In this document: piece after piece, positions 35,280 through 44,416 of the stretch
How the letters are laid out: each line of letters opens with the position of its first letter
How positions within the stretch are numbered: position 1 is the first letter of the stretch
Assembly: GCF_036825535.1 (NCBI RefSeq)
Contig: NZ_CP098812.1
Coordinates: 372,001-436,000, forward strand
Direction of reading: 5' to 3'
DNA: 64,000 bases
From: Parasalinivibrio latis
GTDB taxonomy: Bacteria > Pseudomonadota > Gammaproteobacteria > Enterobacterales > Vibrionaceae
Notes under the pieces: model-generated
Told to the model about the DNA's origin: nothing
Seen by the model: only the letters and a program-made list of their open reading frames with translations
Database searches by the model: none
Program-made: the position numbers and the translations under genes

Positions 35280-36470
35280 ATGTTTGAACCGATCATGGAA
35301 ATGTCTGACGATGCAGTCATTAAGGTCATTGGTGTAGGCGGCGGCGGCGGTAACGCTGTTGAGCATATGGTGCGCGAGTCAATTGAGGGTGTTGATTTCA
35401 TCACCGTCAATACGGACGCCCAGGCGCTGCGTAAAACCAGTGTCAGCACTGTGATCCAAATTGGTGCAGGTATCACTAAAGGCCTGGGTGCGGGTGCAAA
35501 CCCACAGGTTGGCCGTGAAGCTGCGAATGAAGACCGAGATGCCATTAAAGCTGAGCTCGAAGGTGCCGATATGGTATTTATCGCAGCCGGTATGGGTGGT
35601 GGTACAGGTACAGGTGCTGCACCTATCATTGCTGAAGTTGCTAAAGAGCTGGGTATTCTGACCGTTGCGGTTGTTACCAAGCCATTCAGCTTTGAAGGTA
35701 AGAAACGTTTGGCGTTTGCTGAGCAGGGTATCGAGGAGCTTTCCAAGCACGTCGACTCACTGATCACCATCCCTAACGAGAAGCTTCTGAAAGTATTGGG
35801 TCGTGGTATCACCCTTCTTGATGCCTTTGCCAAGGCCAATGATGTACTTCGGAATGCTGTTCAGGGTATCGCTGAGCTGATCACCCGACCTGGCCACATC
35901 AACGTGGACTTTGCAGACGTACGTACCGTGATGTCTGAAATGGGTCACGCGATGATGGGCAGCGGTGTAGCAACCGGTGAAGACCGTGCAGAAGAAGCCG
36001 CTGAAATGGCGATCTCCAGCCCACTGCTGGAAGATATCGACCTGGCGGGTGCTCGCGGTGTTCTGGTTAACATCACGGCCGGCTTCGACATGCGTCTGGA
36101 CGAGTTTGAGACGGTAGGTAACACTGTTAAGGCATTCGCTTCTGACAATGCGACCGTGGTTATCGGTACCTCACTCGACCCAGAAATGCAGGATGAGCTG
36201 CGTGTAACTGTTGTTGCCACAGGTATTGGTCACGAACGCAAACCGGAAATTACACTGGTAAAGAGTAACAAACCAGTAGAAAAACCGGCTCAGCCAATGC
36301 AACAGGCACAGCCTTTGCAAGATCGTGAACAAGGACAAAATGTTGCCGCTCCGGTGACTAACCGTGAACCGGTAAGTCAGCCTCAGCAAGCGAGCAATGT
36401 GGCGCCTAAACCACAGGCAGAGCACGATTATCTGGATATCCCTGCGTTTTTACGTAAGCAGGCAGATTAA
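35280..36470 (+). CDS. ftsZ: FtsZ, tubulin-like division GTPase
   Basis: 396 aa. The GTP-binding tubulin signature GGGTGTG is at residues 106-112 and the T7 loop NVDFADVRTVM follows. After a Gln/Pro-rich linker (about 320-380) the protein ends with the conserved tail DYLDIPAFLRKQAD that binds FtsA and ZipA. Strong codon bias and a full GGAG ribosome site suggest high expression. Confidence 0.99.
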   Translation: MFEPIMEMSDDAVIKVIGVGGGGGNAVEHMVRESIEGVDFITVNTDAQALRKTSVSTVIQIGAGITKGLGAGANPQVGREAANEDRDAIKAELEGADMVFIAAGMGGGTGTGAAPIIAEVAKELGILTVAVVTKPFSFEGKKRLAFAEQGIEELSKHVDSLITIPNEKLLKVLGRGITLLDAFAKANDVLRNAVQGIAELITRPGHINVDFADVRTVMSEMGHAMMGSGVATGEDRAEEAAEMAISSPLLEDIDLAGARGVLVNITAGFDMRLDEFETVGNTVKAFASDNATVVIGTSLDPEMQDELRVTVVATGIGHERKPEITLVKSNKPVEKPAQPMQQAQPLQDREQGQNVAAPVTNREPVSQPQQASNVAPKPQAEHDYLDIPAFLRKQAD

Positions 36471-36584
36471 TACAGGCACTGCTTGGTTTGTGACCAACAG
36501 CGTGATAGACTGCGCGATGTCTTTGTGTGACAGCGTAATGGTTGATGTTGCACGCAAAACTAGAAATTCAGTTGAGATGAGCAG

Positions 36585-37499
36585 ATGATGAGACAACGTA
36601 CACTAAAAAGTATCGTCAAAACGACAGGCGTAGGTTTGCACTCAGGTCGCAAAGTTACCTTGACGTTACGTCCTGCTGCCGCAAATACAGGTGTTATTTA
36701 TCGCCGTACTGATCTGGAGCCAGCAGTGGATTTCCCTGCCGATCCGGCTAACGTGCGTGACACCATGCTGTGTACTGCGCTGGTTAATGACGCTGGCGTG
36801 CGTATTTCAACTGTTGAGCACTTGAATGCTGCGCTCGCCGGTATGGGTATCGACAACGTGATTATCGAAGTTGATGCCCCTGAAATTCCAATTATGGATG
36901 GCAGTGCCAGTCCGTTTATCTACTTGCTTCAGTCTGCAGGCATTGAGACGCTGGGCGCACCAAAGCGTTTCGTCCGTATCAAGAAACCTGTTCGCATCGA
37001 AGACGGAGATAAGTGGGCGGAGCTGGTACCTTTTGAAGGCTTCCGTCTGGATTTCAAGATTGACTTCAATCACCCGGCGATTGACGGTGAAGACCAGCAT
37101 ATGATGATGGACTTCTCCAGCCAGTCATTTATCAAGCAGATTAGCCGTGCGCGTACCTTTGGCTTTATGCGTGATATCGAGTACCTCCAGTCACAAAACC
37201 TGTGTCTGGGTGGCAGCTTTGATTGCGCTATCGTTTTGGACGATTACCGTATCCTGAACGAAGATGGCCTGCGTTTTGACAAGGAGTTTGTTAAGCACAA
37301 GGTACTAGACGCTATCGGCGATCTCTACATGTGTGGCCACAACATCATCGGTGAATTCCGCGCTCACAAGTCAGGCCATGCCCTGAACAACCAGCTTCTG
37401 CGTGCAGTGCTGGCTGACCAGGAAGCCTGGGAGTGGGCAACGTACGAAGATGAGCGTACCCCTGTTGCTTTTGCCCAACCGGGTATGGTGCTCGCTTAA
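36585..37499 (+). CDS. lpxC: LpxC, lipid A deacetylase
   Basis: 304 aa zinc enzyme for the committed step of lipid A synthesis. Zinc-ligand His79 lies in STVEHLNAAL, and the second motif HKVLDAIGDLYMCGH supplies further ligands and the general acid. Comparison with E. coli supports the first of the two leading ATGs. The short C-terminus ends MVLA, the hydrophobic type of tail recognised by FtsH in E. coli. A possible weak promoter (TTGGTT, 16 bases, TAGACT near 36484-36511) precedes it. Confidence 0.98.
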   Translation: MMRQRTLKSIVKTTGVGLHSGRKVTLTLRPAAANTGVIYRRTDLEPAVDFPADPANVRDTMLCTALVNDAGVRISTVEHLNAALAGMGIDNVIIEVDAPEIPIMDGSASPFIYLLQSAGIETLGAPKRFVRIKKPVRIEDGDKWAELVPFEGFRLDFKIDFNHPAIDGEDQHMMMDFSSQSFIKQISRARTFGFMRDIEYLQSQNLCLGGSFDCAIVLDDYRILNEDGLRFDKEFVKHKVLDAIGDLYMCGHNIIGEFRAHKSGHALNNQLLRAVLADQEAWEWATYEDERTPVAFAQPGMVLA

Positions 37500-37532
37500 G
37501 CCTTACGCAGGTACACTGCTCAATGAAATGAG

Positions 37533-37568
37533 AAGCCATCGGTTCAACCGGTGGCTTTTGTTTTTTTG
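37533..37568 (+). terminator. Terminator after lpxC
   Basis: AAGCCATCGGT pairs with ACCGGTGGCTT (one G-U pair) around a short loop, followed by TTTGTTTTTTT. It separates lpxC from the convergent dciA. Confidence 0.88.
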
Positions 37569-37599
37569 GGGGTGGAACAGGCCTGTCTTTTCCCGGTAC

Positions 37600-38058
37600 C
37601 TAGATACCGTTCTTTCTCTCCGCTAAAGCCGCTATCGCCTCTAGCCTTTCTTTGACTTTGTCCGGTGCATTTTCTGCCACCATCTTAAGGTAAGCTGCAG
37701 CTGTGTCGCTTATCTTCCTTGGGTTCGCCTGTTTTTCTTCCCGAGCGACAGGTTTGGCAACGGTTGGGTTCACTTTGACTTCGATACTCATCAGGCTTGG
37801 CAAAGGGCCAGCCCGAAGGGCCGAAATTAAATTGATCCTTTCAAAGTTCAGGCGCATTCCCCAAGAAGGTGATTCTGCTTCGATCACCAGGATCCCATCC
37901 CGGAAGTTGGCGATCCGGCAATGGTTTGCCGCATCACCGGGAAGGCAGCCATGCAATGCTTTGTTCAACCTGGAGATCGCCATTGCTCGTTGCTGGATCT
38001 GCTGTGGCAATCCGCCTGTGATGAGTTTGTCGGTTGATTCGGGTTTATGGTTACGCAT
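37600..38058 (-). CDS. dciA: DciA, replicative helicase loading factor (DUF721)
   Basis: 152 aa with the DUF721 domain in the N-terminal two thirds (about residues 28-100, core IANFRDGILVIEAESPSWGMRL) and a helical C-terminal tail. DciA is the widespread ancestral factor that helps load DnaB; E. coli and relatives lost it when they gained phage-derived dnaC. Its location between lpxC and secA on the opposite strand is the same as I recall for Vibrio. Start ATG at 38058 is followed by the family pattern; the upstream promoter is not clear. Confidence 0.87.
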   Translation of the reverse strand: MRNHKPESTDKLITGGLPQQIQQRAMAISRLNKALHGCLPGDAANHCRIANFRDGILVIEAESPSWGMRLNFERINLISALRAGPLPSLMSIEVKVNPTVAKPVAREEKQANPRKISDTAAAYLKMVAENAPDKVKERLEAIAALAERKNGI

Positions 38059-38460
38059 TTTATTTCCCCATTCCCGGAGACTTATCCCGGCACTGCCTGA
38101 AGTTGCTTAAAAAGAAACCTGAAAAATTAAAAAAGTTTGGAGCTTCGCCCATGTTTGTTCTCGAACATAGGCTTAAGACCTAATTTCCCTTATTATAGGG
38201 CGTCAAATTCTAAAGGCATGCGGATAAATACATGCCTTCTTTAAAAAAGTCTGCCTGAAACCTTGAAATTTGCAGCATTCGACATCAGTTCTTGGGTAAT
38301 CGTCGCTGCAAGGTTTTGGGAAAAGGCAGCCAAATGATGTCAGACAGGGAGTGTATTGGTGCGCTCAAACCTCTGAATGACCGGATAGACGGTAACCACC
38401 GAGAATTTATTAGGGCGCCCTCCGCGCACATCGCGAACATTTAAGAGAAACGGCAACGCC
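38059..38460 (+). promoter_or_regulatory. dciA-secA intergenic region, secA leader
   Basis: Besides the small reading frame at 38334-38444, I see a TATTAT -10-like element (38191-38196) without a clear -35, an imperfect hairpin GGCATG...CATGCC (about 38215-38236), and a GGGCGCCC palindrome (38413-38420) close to the secA start. No secM of the E. coli type, which carries a signal peptide, is encoded. The ribosome site of secA is weak (AAGAGA, about 12 bases from the ATG). Confidence 0.5.
38334..38444 (+). CDS. Small reading frame (36 aa) directly upstream of secA
   Basis: Starts at ATGATG behind AAGG (38323-38326, seven bases) and stops 16 bases before the secA ATG. The product would be hydrophilic, with no signal peptide or membrane segment, and near its end reads EFIRAPSAHIANI. 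The RAP triplet recalls arrest peptides of SecM (IRAGP) and RAPP types that control sec genes, but the residue after RAP is Ser, not Pro, and no export signal is present, so this may be chance. It may alternatively only couple translation to secA, whose own ribosome site is weak. Confidence 0.35.
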   Translation: MMSDRECIGALKPLNDRIDGNHREFIRAPSAHIANI

Positions 38461-41181
38461 ATGTTAGCAAAACTACTGACCAAAGTTATCGGAAGTCGTA
38501 ACGACCGTACCCTGCGTCGTCTGCGCAAAGTTGTAGATCAAATTAACAAGCTCGAGCCACAGTTTGAATCACTCCAGGATGAAGAGCTGAAAGCCAAGAC
38601 CGCGGAATTCCGTGAGCGTCTGGAAAAGGGTGAAAGCCTGGAGTCTCTGATTCCAGAAGCCTTTGCTACAGTGCGTGAAGCCTCGAAGCGTGTGTATGGT
38701 ATGCGCCACTTCGACGTACAGATGATCGGTGGCATGGTACTTAACCACTGCCAGATCGCTGAGATGCGTACCGGTGAGGGTAAAACCCTGACTGCAACCC
38801 TTCCTGCTTACCTTAATGCCCTGACCGGCCGCAGTGTTCACGTAGTAACCGTGAACGACTACCTTGCCCGCCGCGATGCTGAAACCAACCGTCCCCTGTT
38901 TGAATTCCTGGGAATGACCGTTGGTGTCAACGTTCCGGGTATGCAGACTCCCGAGAAGAAAGAAGCCTACGCGGCTGACATCCTTTACGGAACCAACAAC
39001 GAATTCGGCTTTGACTACCTGCGCGACAACATGGCATTCCGCAAGGAAGACCGTGTACAACGCGACCGCTTCTTTGCCATCGTGGATGAGGTGGACTCCA
39101 TCCTCATCGATGAAGCGCGTACCCCGCTGATTATCTCTGGCCCTGCAGAAGACAGCTCAGAGCTCTACACACGTATCAATGCCCTGATCCCTCAGTTGGT
39201 GAAGCAGGATCAGGAAGACTCTGAAGAGTACCGTGGTGAAGGCCACTACACTGTTGATGAGAAATCCAAGCAGGTTCACCTGACCGAAAACGGCCAGGAG
39301 TTTGTCGAAGACCTGCTTAAGAAGAATGGCCTGATGGCAGAGGAAGACACCCTTTACTCGCCTGCCAATATTTCGTTGCTGCACCATGTGAACGCTGCGT
39401 TGCGTGCCCACGTGCTGTTTGAGCGCAATGTGGATTACATTGTGAAGGATGATGAAGTCATCATCGTTGACGAACATACCGGCCGTACCATGCCGGGCCG
39501 TCGCTGGTCTGAAGGTCTGCACCAGGCTGTTGAAGCCAAAGAAGGTGTGAAGATCCAGAATGAAAACCAGACACTGGCATCCATCACATTCCAGAACTAC
39601 TTCCGTCTGTACGACAAGCTGTCAGGCATGACAGGTACTGCGGATACAGAAGCGTTCGAATTCCAGAGCATCTACGGCCTGGATACCGTGGTTATTCCAA
39701 CCAACAAACCAATGGTCCGTAACGACCTGGCTGACCAGGTTTACATGACCGAGCGTGAGAAGTTCATCGCAATTATCGAAGATATCAAAGCCCGCTCTGC
39801 AGCCGGTCAGCCGGTGCTGGTAGGTACGGTATCGATCGAGAAATCAGAACTGCTTTCCCGTGAGCTGAAAAAAGCGGGTATCAAGCACAACGTACTGAAC
39901 GCCAAGTTCCACTCCCACGAAGCGGATATCGTTGCCCAGGCCGGTGCGCCGGGTGCGGTTACCATTGCCACCAACATGGCAGGCCGTGGTACCGATATTA
40001 TCCTTGGTGGTAACTGGCAGGTTGAAGTTGCAGCTCTGGAAAACGCTACTGACGACCAGATCGCCAAGATCAAGGCCAAATGGAAAGAAGCGCATGACAA
40101 GGTACTTGAAGCCGGCGGCCTGCACATTGTAGGTACCGAGCGTCACGAATCACGCCGTATCGACAACCAGCTCCGTGGCCGTTCCGGCCGTCAGGGTGAC
40201 CCGGGTTCAACCCGTTTCTACCTGTCTATGGAAGATGCACTGATGCGTATCTTCGCATCGGACAAGGTCACCAACATGATGAAAAAGCTGGGTATGGAAG
40301 AAGGCGAAGCCATTGAACACCCATGGGTGAACAAGGCTATCGAAAATGCCCAGCGCAAGGTGGAAGGCCGTAACTTCGATATCCGTAAGCAATTGCTGGA
40401 ATTCGATGACGTTGCCAACGACCAGCGTAAAGTAGTTTACGAACTGCGCGATGAGCTGATGGAAACAGATGACATCAGCGAAATGATTGCCCAGAACCGT
40501 GGTGACGTGGTTGAAGCGGTTATCAACGAATACATCCCGCCTCAGTCGCTGGAAGAGATGTGGGACATCCCTGGCCTGGAAAGCCGACTGCAGGCAGACT
40601 TCGATGTGGAACTGCCGGTCAAACATTGGCTCGACACCGAAGACAAGCTGTACGAAGAAGAGCTGCGTGAGCGAATCCTTGATGAAATCACCAAGGTTTA
40701 CACCAACAAGGAAGAGCTTGTCGGTGCCCCTGTTCTGCGCAACTTCGAAAAAGCGGTGATGTTGCAGACGCTCGATACCCTGTGGAAAGAGCACCTGGCT
40801 GCGATGGATCACCTGCGCCAGGGTATTCACCTGCGCGGCTATGCCCAGAAGAACCCTAAGCAGGAATACAAGCGCGAGTCATTTGAGCTGTTCCAGGAAC
40901 TGTTGGAGTCCCTGAAGTCAGATGTGGTTCTCACGCTGAGCAAGGTGCGAGTGCAGCAACCTGAAGAAGTGGACGAGATGGAAGAGCGTCGACGTCAGCA
41001 GGCAGAAGAGATTGCCCGTCACCAGCAGACTCAGCATGCCCAGGCCGACAACCAGCTTTCTGACGGTTCTACCGAAGAGGCTGGCACCTTTGTCCGCGAA
41101 GAGCGTAAGGTTGGCCGTAACGAGCCATGCCCTTGCGGCTCCGGTAAGAAATACAAGCAGTGCCATGGCCGTCTGAGCTAA
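38461..41181 (+). CDS. secA: SecA, preprotein translocase ATPase
   Basis: 906 aa motor that pushes unfolded preproteins through SecYEG. Walker A GEGKT at residues 105-109 (in MRTGEGKTL), the DEAD-like DEVDSILIDEARTPL, the second helicase motif with TNMAGRGTDI, and the C-terminal zinc site CPCGSGKKYKQCH that binds SecB and phospholipid are all present. Length matches the E. coli protein. Confidence 0.99.
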   Translation: MLAKLLTKVIGSRNDRTLRRLRKVVDQINKLEPQFESLQDEELKAKTAEFRERLEKGESLESLIPEAFATVREASKRVYGMRHFDVQMIGGMVLNHCQIAEMRTGEGKTLTATLPAYLNALTGRSVHVVTVNDYLARRDAETNRPLFEFLGMTVGVNVPGMQTPEKKEAYAADILYGTNNEFGFDYLRDNMAFRKEDRVQRDRFFAIVDEVDSILIDEARTPLIISGPAEDSSELYTRINALIPQLVKQDQEDSEEYRGEGHYTVDEKSKQVHLTENGQEFVEDLLKKNGLMAEEDTLYSPANISLLHHVNAALRAHVLFERNVDYIVKDDEVIIVDEHTGRTMPGRRWSEGLHQAVEAKEGVKIQNENQTLASITFQNYFRLYDKLSGMTGTADTEAFEFQSIYGLDTVVIPTNKPMVRNDLADQVYMTEREKFIAIIEDIKARSAAGQPVLVGTVSIEKSELLSRELKKAGIKHNVLNAKFHSHEADIVAQAGAPGAVTIATNMAGRGTDIILGGNWQVEVAALENATDDQIAKIKAKWKEAHDKVLEAGGLHIVGTERHESRRIDNQLRGRSGRQGDPGSTRFYLSMEDALMRIFASDKVTNMMKKLGMEEGEAIEHPWVNKAIENAQRKVEGRNFDIRKQLLEFDDVANDQRKVVYELRDELMETDDISEMIAQNRGDVVEAVINEYIPPQSLEEMWDIPGLESRLQADFDVELPVKHWLDTEDKLYEEELRERILDEITKVYTNKEELVGAPVLRNFEKAVMLQTLDTLWKEHLAAMDHLRQGIHLRGYAQKNPKQEYKRESFELFQELLESLKSDVVLTLSKVRVQQPEEVDEMEERRRQQAEEIARHQQTQHAQADNQLSDGSTEEAGTFVREERKVGRNEPCPCGSGKKYKQCHGRLS

Positions 41182-41211
41182 ACATTGCTAGAGTACTTAC
41201 CAGTACAGATG

Positions 41212-41237
41212 AAAAGGCCGCGTCAGCGGCCTTTTTT
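41212..41237 (+). terminator. Terminator after secA
   Basis: A ten-base-pair stem, AAAAGGCCGC with GCGGCCTTTT, around GTCA, ending in a T-run. Confidence 0.9.
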
Positions 41238-41278
41238 ATGCCCGGATCCTACGGGTGTTGACGTGAGTGGAGAAATTG

Positions 41279-41695
41279 ATGGAAAAGATGCGTGTCACCA
41301 TAGCTGCGGGCATTATCCTCAACCGGGAAGGTACTGAGGTATTTATCACCCGGCGTGCAGCGAAGGCGCACCAGGGAGGCTTCTGGGAGTTTCCTGGAGG
41401 AAAAGTCGAGCAGGATGAATCCCCGGCAACCGCTGTTATCCGGGAACTGGATGAAGAAGTGGGAATCAAGGTAAAAACTGTTGAGCCGTTTCTTTCACTC
41501 AATCATGACTACCCGGACAAGAGCCTCTCGTTCGATTTTTTCCTGGTGCGGGATTTTACCGGTGAACCATTTGGCCGCGAAGGCCAGCCGGGACAGTGGG
41601 TAAAGCTGAACGAACTCGGTCGTTACGATTTCCCGGCGGCAAATGGCGTGGTGCTGGAGAAAATGGAAAGGGAATTGGGTGAAAACGAGCAGTAA
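41279..41695 (+). CDS. mutT: MutT, 8-oxo-dGTP diphosphatase
   Basis: 138 aa Nudix hydrolase that removes 8-oxo-dGTP from the nucleotide pool. The full Nudix box runs from Gly41 to Ile63 (G-x5-E-x7-RELDEEVGI). The frame opens at a GTG (41267), but the ATG at 41279 lies six bases after GGAG and is chosen. Position downstream of secA is the classical secA-mutT arrangement; a terminator between them suggests its own promoter or read-through. Confidence 0.94.
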   Translation: MEKMRVTIAAGIILNREGTEVFITRRAAKAHQGGFWEFPGGKVEQDESPATAVIRELDEEVGIKVKTVEPFLSLNHDYPDKSLSFDFFLVRDFTGEPFGREGQPGQWVKLNELGRYDFPAANGVVLEKMERELGENEQ

Positions 41696-41809
41696 GGGAA
41701 CAGATGCTAAGTGGCGAGACAAGAGACTACAATGTGTTGATTTCGTTGGCCTGTTAACGAGCAGCTATGAACAAGCTCGATTCTCTATACTCACCACTCA
41801 CGGCTAGTT

Positions 41810-42022
41810 TCAGTAATTCTCGTCTTCTGACCAGCCATCAGAGTCAGACATATCCGGCGCACCCGGGATACTCTTCTCTTCGTTAGCCCATTCGCCAAGA
41901 TCAATCAGCTGGCAGCGTTTGCAGCAAAACGGGCGGAAGGGGCTGGCGTCACTCCAGACTACGTTTCCAGCGCAGGTTGGGCATTTCACGATAGCTGGCT
42001 GGACGTTGTTTTTGTCACTCAT
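41810..42022 (-). CDS. yacG: YacG, zinc-finger inhibitor of DNA gyrase
   Basis: 70 aa. Four cysteines, Cys14, Cys17, Cys33 and Cys37, form the zinc site of the YacG family (C-x2-C-x15-C-x3-C), followed by an acidic tail rich in Asp/Glu/Ser. In E. coli YacG binds GyrB and inhibits gyrase. A longer frame opens at 42109, but the ATG at 42022 after GGAACT gives the family length. Last gene of the leftward coaE-zapD-yacG group, as in E. coli. Confidence 0.94.
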   Translation of the reverse strand: MSDKNNVQPAIVKCPTCAGNVVWSDASPFRPFCCKRCQLIDLGEWANEEKSIPGAPDMSDSDGWSEDENY

Positions 42023-42032
42023 AGGTAGTTCC

Positions 42033-42767
42033 TTAACAAACCGCAATACGGAAGGGCAGGTTTTCAGGGATTTCCTTGCCTTCGGTAAAAGGAATAAATC
42101 GAATTGCAAACCGGCTTCTGTGGCCGGAAATCAAAGGGTAAACCCCAAACTCGGGTGACAGGCCAAGCCGTATCATGCTGCCGTTGTCACTGTCCTGCTG
42201 GTAAAAGCCGTTGCGGGCTGTCTGTGCCAGGAAAGGGCTGCTTTCGCGCTGGATCCTGAGCCACAGGGCAAGGGCTGTTTGCAGGCTGGCTAACGGTGAC
42301 AGCCAGCGGGATATATCGGCTTGCTGCTGCTCTGCCGGGCAATGAAGCCAATGGTGCAGGCTGGGTACGTCAAAACTGCAACTGCCGCCGGGCAGGGAGA
42401 ATCGTTGCCGGATACCGGACAGGAACTTGTCTTCCCGCAGGTGTTGGCCCAGCCGGGGAGAGGAGAGGATGGCCTTATGGCTGCCGTCAAGCTCATTGAG
42501 GATCTGCTGCAACATCGCCTGATCCACATGCGGGATATCCATCAGGCTGCGAAGACGCTGGCGTTGCTTGTCAAGGTCCTTAGCCAGGTCAGCCTTGACC
42601 TGAACCTGCTCCAGGATCTCCTGGAGATCAAACAAACCACGGAACAACGAGATGTATGGCATGTCTGCCTGGTTACGTGCCACCGTCACCTGGTTTAAGA
42701 GCGCATCTAACCGCAGGTAAACCCGGGCCTGTTCATTCAGGGGATGTTCATAGACGATATCGGTCAT
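42033..42767 (-). CDS. zapD: ZapD, FtsZ-bundling protein
   Basis: 244 aa, ZapD (YacF/DUF1342) family, a cytoplasmic protein that cross-links FtsZ filaments at the division ring. The start YEHPLNEQARVYLRLDALL and the C-terminal FAIRFIPF are family hallmarks. The ATG overlaps the coaE stop by four bases; yacG follows after ten bases. Confidence 0.96.
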   Translation of the reverse strand: MTDIVYEHPLNEQARVYLRLDALLNQVTVARNQADMPYISLFRGLFDLQEILEQVQVKADLAKDLDKQRQRLRSLMDIPHVDQAMLQQILNELDGSHKAILSSPRLGQHLREDKFLSGIRQRFSLPGGSCSFDVPSLHHWLHCPAEQQQADISRWLSPLASLQTALALWLRIQRESSPFLAQTARNGFYQQDSDNGSMIRLGLSPEFGVYPLISGHRSRFAIRFIPFTEGKEIPENLPFRIAVC

Positions 42768-43375
42768 TTGGCCTGGCCTGAAGCTGCCAGCGTCAGATAG
42801 ATTCTGTGCAGGTCAGCTACTTTGTTGTGAAGTTGTTCGGGATAGTGATCATTTTCGATAATATCATCGGCCACGGCAAGCCGTTCTTCCCTTGTTGCCT
42901 GCGCAGAAAGGATATTTTTTACCTGGGCTTCACTAACATTGTCGCGCGAGACCGTACGGGCAACCTGTGTGCTTTCAGACACATCCACCACCAATACCCG
43001 GTCAGCCATGTTCTGCAGCTTGTTTTCGACCAGTAGCGGGACAATCAACAGACAATAGGGTGATGTTGCCTCCTGGCACTGGCGGAGCATCTCTTCCCTG
43101 ATCATGGGGTGAAGCAAGCCGTTGAGCCAGGCTTTGTCTTCCGGATGGTTGAATATATGTTCCCGCAGTTTTGCCCGGTCAAGTTGTCCGGATGGAAGCA
43201 GTATCCCATCTCCGAATCTTTCCTGGATTTCACCCAGTCCCGGGCTTCCCGGTTCCACGACCTCGCGAGCAATGACATCTGCGTCAACCAGGTCGATACC
43301 ATGCTCGGCAAACAGGTTGGCAACCGTGGTTTTTCCACTGCCGATACCGCCGGTAATGGCGACTACATAGGCCAT
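42764..43375 (-). CDS. coaE: CoaE, dephospho-CoA kinase
   Basis: 203 aa kinase that phosphorylates dephospho-CoA in the last step of coenzyme A synthesis. The P-loop GGIGSGKTT is at residues 9-17 and the LVDADVIAREVVEPG segment is typical. It directly follows pilD (one base between pilD stop and coaE ATG region), an arrangement common in pseudomonads and vibrios. Confidence 0.97.
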   Translation of the reverse strand: MAYVVAITGGIGSGKTTVANLFAEHGIDLVDADVIAREVVEPGSPGLGEIQERFGDGILLPSGQLDRAKLREHIFNHPEDKAWLNGLLHPMIREEMLRQCQEATSPYCLLIVPLLVENKLQNMADRVLVVDVSESTQVARTVSRDNVSEAQVKNILSAQATREERLAVADDIIENDHYPEQLHNKVADLHRIYLTLAASGQAK

Positions 43376-43376
43376 A

Positions 43377-44258
43377 TCACACTCCGAGATATACCGTTAA
43401 ATACCAGTGGATGATTTTATCGCCCCAAAGCAGGCAAACCCAACCGGCAATTGCCAGGTACGGGCCAAAAGCAAAAGGCTGGCTGGTGGATTGCCCGGCT
43501 CGGCGGAGCTGGATAATGCCAAATATGGCCCCGGTCAGGGAGGCGAGCAGGATAAGAAGAGGAAGGGACTGCCAGCCAAGCCATGCCCCGAGTGCGGCTA
43601 ACAGCTTAAAGTCGCCGTATCCCATGCCGTCTTTGCCTGTCAGTAACTTAAACGCCCAGAACACGCTCCAGAGAGAAAGGTAGCCCGCCATTGCACCCAC
43701 CACGGAATCACTGAGGGATACCGGGGAAATACCAAATACTGACACCGCAATCCCCGCCCAGAGCAGCGGCAAGGTAATACTGTCCGGCAGAAGCTGGGTA
43801 TCGGCATCGATAAAGGTAAGCGCGATCAGGGTCCAGCTTGCGGCCATTACGGCAAGGCTCCAGCCAGACGGGGGAAGCATAATGGCAATAGCGAGGCTGA
43901 CAAGGCCGGTCAGTGTTTCTACCGCCGGGTAGCGGATACTGATAGGAGTTTTGCAGTGGCGGCACTTGCCCCCAAGGATCAGCCAACTGATAACCGGGAT
44001 ATTATCCCTGGCTTCAACCTGGGTATGGCAATGGCCACAACGGGAGCGGGGAACTGAGAGGTTGAATGTTTCATCAGTAATGGTGAGGTTTGCTTCCGGG
44101 AAACACTCTGCACATTCCCTTTTCCAGCCTCGTTCCATCATTACCGGCAGGCGGTAAATTACCACATTGAGGAAACTGCCGACGATAATGCCAAAAACAG
44201 TCGCAGCGGTGTAATACAGCCAGGGTTGCACAGTCAGCAGACTAATCAGTGAATCCAT
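43377..44258 (-). CDS. pilD: PilD, prepilin peptidase / N-methyltransferase
   Basis: 293 aa polytopic inner-membrane aspartyl protease that cleaves and methylates type IV pilins and type II secretion pseudopilins. Two cysteine pairs, Cys74/Cys77 and Cys99/Cys102, form the cytoplasmic zinc region; the catalytic aspartates lie in DADTQLLPD (151-159) and GYGD (Asp216). Seven to eight hydrophobic helices. A gap of about 160 bases with nothing recognisable separates it from pilC. Confidence 0.96.
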   Translation of the reverse strand: MDSLISLLTVQPWLYYTAATVFGIIVGSFLNVVIYRLPVMMERGWKRECAECFPEANLTITDETFNLSVPRSRCGHCHTQVEARDNIPVISWLILGGKCRHCKTPISIRYPAVETLTGLVSLAIAIMLPPSGWSLAVMAASWTLIALTFIDADTQLLPDSITLPLLWAGIAVSVFGISPVSLSDSVVGAMAGYLSLWSVFWAFKLLTGKDGMGYGDFKLLAALGAWLGWQSLPLLILLASLTGAIFGIIQLRRAGQSTSQPFAFGPYLAIAGWVCLLWGDKIIHWYLTVYLGV

Positions 44259-44416
44259 TAAAACATCCTGATTGTGGCGGGATCGCCTTGATAAAGTTCA
44301 ACGTTCTACTTTAAACGGGCAGGGGTAAACCGGCAATCCAGAAGGTGATTTTTGCCGGGTTGCGGGACGCGTTTCTTTCCCTGTACCTGTCAGAAGAAAA
44401 ACACGTCATAAAGAAA

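Noticed and set aside
36484..36498. TTGGT...ACCAA palindrome before lpxC as a PdhR box
   Set aside because: The half-sites are five rather than three bases apart, so it does not fit the PdhR consensus.
38151..38183. Ten-codon frame (MFVLEHRLKT) with a GGAG upstream, between dciA and secA
   Set aside because: Too short to judge; the ribosome-site match alone is weak evidence, and it lies 280 bases from secA.
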